From Strongylocentrotus purpuratus (lineage: Eukaryota; Echinodermata; Echinoidea; Camarodonta; Strongylocentrotidae): 64,000 nucleotides of DNA. A program made the position numbers and the translations under genes. The stretch spans positions 9,548,897 through 9,612,896 of the forward strand of contig NW_022145599.1 in the NCBI RefSeq assembly GCF_000002235.5, given 5' to 3'. Of this stretch, positions 57,192 through 64,000 are shown piece by piece (the first letter of the stretch is position 1; each line of letters opens with the position of its first letter). The notes under the pieces were generated by a model. It searched no databases. It worked only from the letters and a program-made list of their open reading frames with translations, and was not told the origin of the DNA.

Positions 57192-58377
57192 GATCACAAA
57201 GTCCTTCTCCAGAGGCTGCAACGGGACTTCAAGGTCGATGACACTGCACTGGAATGGTTCAGGTCATATCTTCACTGCAGACGACAGGCTGTAAACATCA
57301 ATGGAACTGTGTCGGATGAAGCTTCCTTGACCTACGGTGTTCCGCAGGGGTCTGTCCTCGGACCGATTCTCTTCACGTTGTACACTTCCCCTCTTGGGAA
57401 CGTAGCCCGTCAACATGGTCTACAAGTCCACTTCTACGCAGATGACACTCACCTGTATGTGACATTTGATCCAAGAGTGGCAACTGATGAAAAGGCCATA
57501 GCTACAAGGATGACCTCGTGCCTTGCTGATATTTGTCAATGGATGGTAAAGAATTTCATGAAACTCAATGATGACAAGTCTGAATACCTTATAATCTCTT
57601 CACCCAACATGAGGAACAAGATCAACTCCGTGGACCTCCAAGTTGGCAATGTATCTGTCTCTCCTACGGAGAGCGCCCGTAACCTTGGGGTCTACTTCGA
57701 TCAGTCCATGAAAATGGACAGGCACATTTCACAGGTATGTCAGACTGCTTACTTCCAGCTTCGTAATATTGCAGCCATTAGACCATTGCTTACGAGGAAG
57801 GCAGCAGAAAGCCTTATTCATTCACTTATTTCATCTAGACTTGATTTCTGTAACTGTCTTCTAGCTGGCCTTCCTTCTGCAACCTTGAACAGACTTCAAG
57901 CAGTACAGAATGCAGCAGCACGTTTGCTTAATGGGTTGAGGAAACATGATCACATCTCTCCTGTTCTGGCTGAGCTACATTGGCTTCCTGTCAAGAGCAG
58001 AATTGAATTCAAGGTCCTGCTGCTCACATTTAAGGCAATTCATGGTCAGACCCCAGGATATGTGTCATCTTTAATCGAGCGGCGTCATCTTCGCCCTGGA
58101 CTTCGCTCATCTGGCCTTACTCTCCAGATGCCCATTACTCATCTTAAGGGATATGGAGACCGAGCATTTTCCTATATTGCTCCTCGCCTGTGGAATTCCC
58201 TCCCATCATCTATTCGCAAAATTGACAACCTTGACCACTTCAAAGCTTCACTCAAAACTCACATCTTCCTTCAGACATTTAAATGCTAACTTTATTGGAG
58301 GAACTCGCGCCTTTGAATGTTTTTTGAAACAGATAAATGGCGCCATACAAATGCTGTGAATCATCATCATCATCATG
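57192..58377 (+). mobile_element. 5'-truncated L2-type LINE, reverse-transcriptase half, copy B
   Basis: Same truncation point, same open frame (57192-58289) with FYADDT box and same (ATC)n tail as at 9173-10358. The translation is identical across the whole frame. Confidence 0.88.
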
Positions 58378-60212
58378 GAATAATAGGAGTAAGAGCAGTG
58401 GTGAAGGTAGGCCAGGAGATTGTCAGACTTTGGAAGTAAAAAAAGTATGGAAGATAAATATTTAGATTGGAGTGGTTGATGAAAATTGTATTTGATGCAG
58501 ATATAAAGAGATTTATAGTTTCCAGGATTTATCAATATTTCTAGTCTTGGGATATTTTGATACTTGAAGCAGAGATATTTTGTCTTTGTTCCATTGTTAT
58601 GATATTGTCAGTTTCATTATTCATTCTATAACCTTACTTGTGTGTTGGTTTATCCAAATTTGTGAATGTGTTGCTTTATATGAGTTTTATATTGACTGTT
58701 ACTTATTTGTTTAAGTATTTTGGTCAGGTATTTACCTGTGTTAATGTTGAGAGTTTTTTGATTGACTGGGTGGGTATTAAATTGGTCTATAGTTACCTGG
58801 ATGTACTCTTGTCCCTTTTTTATGAAGGAAAGTAACGTTTGCAATTTTTATTTCAAACCTTATTGGAACCTTGCCAGTTTCTTAACACAATTAATTTAAA
58901 TATATATGCCAGTGGATGTGAAATTTAGGGAGCTCTATATTTCATCAATTGCTCTGGACTGTTATCACGACGACATGTCTTTTTTGGTATCAAGTAGCAA
59001 AACTTGACTTCTAACTTCAACTTCAGTTATTGGTTTCGAATTCCAAAAATATTTAAATTGCTCTATATATAGTCTGCCCCAAATAACCACCATATGCCAT
59101 ATTTTCATTCGGCAATTCATTTGCTAAATTCGGTCCAATATTTACCCCGAAAAAGTCGTTAAATACATTATCAACATTAGATGCAGATATAATTTGCATA
59201 TCTCCTCCATGAACCTACTGAATAAGTCTATCCACCTGATCACTTCTCGGTGATATTTACTTTCCAACTTACGATTCATTGATAATGTAATTCAATTGAC
59301 CATTTTTTAGGGAATATTTGTCAGTACATTTCCGTACTCTTTGTACTTATCAACAAGACCCTGACGATGATTTGAAATAATAAATTTTGAATACATCGTA
59401 GTTTTACATGAAAAGATGTTATGATCCCTCGAGAAATATCCATGTCATGCAAAATTACTCGGTCTGTGCAAGTGGGCAAACAAAAAGAAAAGAAGGTCTA
59501 CTCTTAAATATCAATTTTCACAGGCGCGATTGACTCTATGTCCATGTGCGCACGTGCGGGAGATCTGAGTATACCCACTTTTAAAGATGTAGACCAGCCC
59601 AACATCGAATTAATTTGAGCAAATGCAGAAAAACACGGATTAGTAACTGAACTTAGAGAATATATTCATGAAAAATGAAGTATACCAGCTCATTTACTTT
59701 TAGAGATCCCTGCAAAAATGTTAATATCTTTCAGTATTTTGTATGGATTTGTTTGTTATCTTTTTTCTTCTTCAAATTACTTCATTGAATTTTGAGAAGG
59801 TGTATAAATCCAAATTAAAATAATATATTTTTAAAAAGTCCTGAAATAAATGAATTATCATTAAAACATATGAAAACAAAAATAAACAAAACAAAAATTG
59901 TTTAGCTATATAAAAATACTGTACATAAAATATGATTCAACAAAAAGCTGTAACAAAAGTAGGAATATCCATTTGGGTGATGATCGATGTAGCTATGTAC
60001 TGCAGACTATCTGAGCATAGTTATTTGTTTTATACACCCCGGGCCGCGAAATTTTATTCCCAAACAGATTTGCAATTTCTTATATTTCCGTTCTTCTCAA
60101 TGACTGATATGTTCTACGTCATTAGCAGCTTGGAAAGAGTTCACAAACAATGAGACTTTGATTTGTTATTGCTTTGCCTCACTATTTATAAAGGCAAAAA
60201 AAACTGAATAAA
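58378..60212. other. AT-rich non-coding stretch, copy B of 10359-12193
   Basis: No gene recognised; scattered single-base differences from copy A. Confidence 0.5.
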
Positions 60213-60276
60213 CTGCGACTTCAACCCACAACTCTATGATTGTATTACGCTGACCTTACCGATTGAGCCAACGATG
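60213..60276 (-). mobile_element. tRNA-like SINE head, copy B
   Basis: Same A-box-like TTGGCTCAATCGGTAAGG and B-box-like GTGGGTTGAAGTC as at 12194-12257. Confidence 0.45.
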
Positions 60277-60433
60277 GGTTGATAAAAAGTGATTGTGCAT
60301 GATTTCTATAACCGTATCACTCACCCTAACGGTTACGTCATTGCTAATGACGTAACATATCAGCCAATCAGATGACCGGAAATATTAGCATTGGCAAACC
60401 TGTTTGGGGAAAAAAATTAGCCCCCGGGCCAGG

Positions 60434-61352
60434 GGCGGCGCTCAGTGGGCCAGGGAGTAACCAAAGTGCGCCAAAACTCATTTTTGGTGATTTATTTTCT
60501 TCAATTTTTTTTGGCCCAGTTGATAGGTAATACATTTAGGAATACCTCAGAAAATTTTTAATTCCGGTATGCACAATAAGGGTATAAATTTACTCCTTCA
60601 AACAGCAAAATCCTACATATTCACAGCTTTAGTGCAAAAGTGACTTATTTTATAAATCTTTCAATTTAACATGAAGCTTTTAAGTTATTGATATGAAATT
60701 GCTCTCACATATTCCTGATAGTTCATTTCGTTGCATGAATAGGTTAAGATTAATAGAAACACAATCTTCATGATGTATTATAGGGTAATTCAATGAAAAA
60801 AAAATTAACTAATTATCCATGTTTTTTATAAATCCAGAGGAAATGTTTAGATTTCTGCAGAGTTCTGCTTAAAATGTAATACCACCATTTTCTCTGATGC
60901 CTAAGCTTTAAGTTGATACCAAATTTGGCTGCCCGATCCTGCCCGTTGTTATGTTAGAGCCGATTTCCCTTGCCACATTGCCCCGAAAAACGTGTTTTTT
61001 TTTTTTTTGGGGGGGGGGGGGGGGTCCGCGACTGAATCATGAAGGATTTGCGGTCATAAATCACGGCGCGTGGGGGCGCGTGACACTTGTTCTGACAGCG
61101 CGGACCAAAATAAATACATTTTTCGGGGCAATGTTGCAAGGAGAACGGCTCTAACAAAATAACGGGCAAAATCGGGCAGCCAAATCTGGTATCAACTTAA
61201 AGCTTATACATCAGAGAAAATGTTATTATTATTATAATTTAAGCGGAAATCCCTGGAAATCCAAACATTTCCTCTGGGTTTATACAAAATAAATCCTCCA
61301 AAATGAGTTTTGGCGCACTTTGGTTCCTCCCTGGCCCACTGTGCGGCGGAGC
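60434..61352. mobile_element. Large foldback element with asymmetric arms, copy B
   Basis: Same arms as 12414-13325, including the extra AT-rich block in the left arm. The loop has a longer T and G run. Confidence 0.75.
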
Positions 61353-61797
61353 GTCTTCCAAAAATTGGGAGGGGGGGCACCAAAAAAATAGGGCACATTC
61401 TGGAAAAGGGGGCACCTGCGATGAGAAACTTATAAGCGGAAATATACAACTTTTTAGACATTGGAATATTTTCCTACGTTGTGATTAGTTATGAGGGATT
61501 ATTTCAACACTTTTTTCTCTCTTTACGTAGTCCAAGATACTACTTCATCATCATACTTTGCAGTATGGTGTGATGGTCTGAATATTCATTTGCGAGAAAG
61601 AGGTCGCATTGTGAACAATTACATCTTATTAAGAGGAAAAACAAAAGTGGTGGGGCTTTAAGCACACTCTGATCATCAACGATTAAATGAACATTTGATA
61701 AGAAACTTAATTATATAAACTCTAAATGCGGGAAAATAAAGAGAAACTTGCTCTAATAGTCGCTTTATGGACGACAGCGTAGGCCTACTTCTTATAA

Positions 61798-61926
61798 TCT
61801 CCCTCTCTCTCTCTTCCCTCCGATATCCCCATCCCATCTCTGTCGCTCTCGTTCTCTCTTTTTCTTTTCTCTCCTCCCCTTGCCCCTCTTTCTATTCATC
61901 CCTCTCTCTCTCTCTCTCTCTCTCTC
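61798..61926. repeat. CT-rich low-complexity tract, copy B
   Basis: Pyrimidine tract matching 13771-13898. Confidence 0.8.
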
Positions 61927-64000
61927 AACATAACTATATGTCCCTCATCGTTTCGCAAACACAGAAGACCGACCATAAGTGTACAATGTCACCAGCAGCA
62001 CTTTATCATTTAGCAAACTTTTATTCATCAAAATTGGTTTCAAAACGACACTCAACGTTGACCTATGACTGCAGGTTTGAAAGCAGTGAATTTCTACTTT
62101 GACATTATGTATGACACTTTTAGTTCAATATGAAGGAAACATGTAAAACGACTGATAGAATTTATAAAAAGGACAACATAATTGCTTAAAACATAAAAAC
62201 ACAGTTTCTTTTTGAAAGAAAAAGAAAGACAAAATACCGTATGGTAGGCAATTAACATTTTTAAGGTCACTAAAGTTTTCTTTGATTCAAACTTGTAACA
62301 TAACACTATATTTCTTTCATTATCAGAGTATCACTTATGAACTAAGAAAAATAGTACAAAAACGACAGATCCTTGCCGTCACAAAATGTAGAATGTACAC
62401 TGCCCTCATTATTAATTCATACATAATCATGTTATCATTACGAAAATGATCGTTCGTAATAATTTCTCTCTCACGTGCTTGAAAGAGCATTACCGTGATT
62501 ACTAATCATATTTAATTGCAAGAAACTCTACAAAACCACGTAGCAGATAGTATCTCCGAAGTCGCTTACTAGCTGTAATACATAAACATGATACTCAAGA
62601 AAACGTATGTGTGAACAATTCCAGACTGGATAGCATTGTACGGAAGCCTCAAGGAACGTCATACATACTTGAGGCGAAGAACAAACTCTATAGAAAACAA
62701 TATACAAAACTATATATAACACAATATACAAAATCACTCTCAAAACTATGAGGTTGCACAATTCTTGGATACAAACATCGTAATAGTATTACATGTATAT
62801 ATATATATATATGTACATGACTTTTTCTTTCCATTTTAATTTTTAACTCGAAAATAAACAAACAAAACTCGTAAAAATTCGTCTTTTACATCACAAATTT
62901 CGACTAGGCTTATAGTCTCAATATTTCCATACTCGTTCAAAATATACATCAAAAGTATCTGAATCCCAGAATAAGATGACAGTTATTTCACAATCTGTTT
63001 GTTGCTCATGTTGGCGATATTTGACACATATTGTACGTGAAGCATTGGTGTCACATGAATTAAATGAATATCATGTGAAATTCCAATTATTTACAAGTCT
63101 TGTAACATAATTATTACAACAAACTGCAACGTAACCTTGTTACAAACTGTCACTCATAGATTTGTTTTAAAACAACTACAACAGTTTCTGTTGGAATGAT
63201 ATAATTGTTTTCATCATTGACATACTATATTTAATAAACATTTTTACAAGTAAAAAGCAAATGTCCGTGGTCGTTTCAAATATGAAACTTTGTTTTGTAT
63301 GAAAATCTGGAAACATGTATGCAAGGGTAACAACTAGTGTATAAATGGAAAATTGAGAATTATAGTATATTCTCCAGGTAATTAGATTGATCAGTGTAGC
63401 GACAGTCAAGAAAACAACGGAATCTTCAAAATCTCACACAAAAAATATCATAATATTTACATACTAGTCAGTAAACGATACAGGCCAACATGTCAGTGTG
63501 ACAACAGCAGCAATTAAACAATCCATACATAGAGGCAAACAAAACCATTGAAAGGGGTTCTTCTTCGGAGAGGTTTGGCATAAGTACTCTCAGTATTCTG
63601 TAAATGCATTTTCAGTAACATTATATAGGCTATGTACAAAAGAATACTGTTAATTTCTTAAAGATAACACTCATCTTCTGTACTAACTTGAAATAGACCT
63701 TGAACTTTGAACTTTAAGATTTGATCCAACTGAACAACAGGTTAAGTGACTTTCTTGACGTGGTAAATAAAGTGAAAAAAGATAAGAAAAAACATCCTCA
63801 AATAAACTGTAAAATATTTATACACAATCGTGTAAATATCAAACCAACATTGTATTTTTTATCATATTTTGGTTTTTCCTATTTCTTCTACTTACTCATC
63901 TGCACATACAGGATATAAAATCAAGTATATACACACATGCACAAATACAAACTATGAATAACAATCTTCTTAACAGTTAAATCATGTTTGTAACAGAATG
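61927..64000. other. AT-rich 3'-UTR-like stretch, copy B (partial)
   Basis: Matches 13899-15978. It keeps the first UGUANAUA-type motifs on the minus strand. If the duplicated unit continues past the window, a second sacsin stop codon would be expected a few kb to the right. Confidence 0.35.

Larger units (their letters stand above)
48793..64000. repeat. Copy B of the ~16-kb direct duplication
   Basis: Nearly base-for-base repeat of positions 1-15978, running to the window end. It lacks the TTAA-target element of copy A. It has its own small changes, such as one base fewer in the recombinase remnant near 54591 and an extra C/G in several homopolymers. Its true left border is not resolved, because position 1 of copy A is the window edge; sequence left of 48793 could also belong to the duplicated unit. 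Confidence 0.95.

Noticed and set aside
1-64000. LTR retroelements or endogenous viruses
   Set aside because: I found no paired LTRs, primer-binding site, protease, integrase or envelope-like coding anywhere in the window.

Overview
The window looks like nuclear DNA of a marine invertebrate deuterostome, most likely an echinoderm or close relative. That is an inference from an AT-rich background, a spliced animal sacsin gene, an L2-type LINE, a Crypton-type recombinase, many short foldback DNA elements and unusually many poly-G/poly-C runs. I could not run a search to confirm the taxon.

Layout. (1) Positions 1-15978 and 48793-64000 are two nearly identical direct copies of one ~15-16 kb block with no host gene I can recognise. 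Each copy holds a TA-target element, a LINE tail, a broken Crypton-type tyrosine recombinase, a long hairpin, a hAT-like MITE, a 5'-truncated L2-type LINE, a tRNA-like SINE head and a large foldback element. Copy A alone carries a 769-bp TTAA-target element; copy B shows the clean empty site. (2) Positions ~13.9-19.4 kb are AT-rich and enriched on the minus strand for Pumilio-type motifs, like a long 3' UTR. (3) Positions 19381-39631 (minus strand) hold one host gene, a sacsin homologue with three Hsp90-like SRR modules, a J-like segment and a C-terminal HEPN domain. (4) Positions 39.6-48.6 kb are gene-free upstream DNA made of a dispersed repeat family, LINE fragments, microsatellites and nested TA-target elements.

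The sacsin gene is the biological core. Its visible exons sum to 13063 nt. Discounting one extra base in a T4 run at 24925-24928 leaves 13062 nt, exactly 4354 codons. That accounting also requires that a 4912-bp segment (29347-34258) inside the last coding exon be an insertion. The segment is flanked by a 6-bp direct repeat (ATGCAA on the plus strand), codons on both sides join in frame, and no GT-AG intron fits. The insertion carries promoter-like sequence beside the downstream half of the gene and a chain of plausible splice sites on the opposite strand. The J-like segment has HPR in place of HPD, and the N-terminal ubiquitin-like part of vertebrate sacsin is not visible.

The ~48.8-kb spacing of the two flanking copies means either a tandem duplication that would place a second sacsin gene just beyond the window, or two haplotypes assembled end to end.
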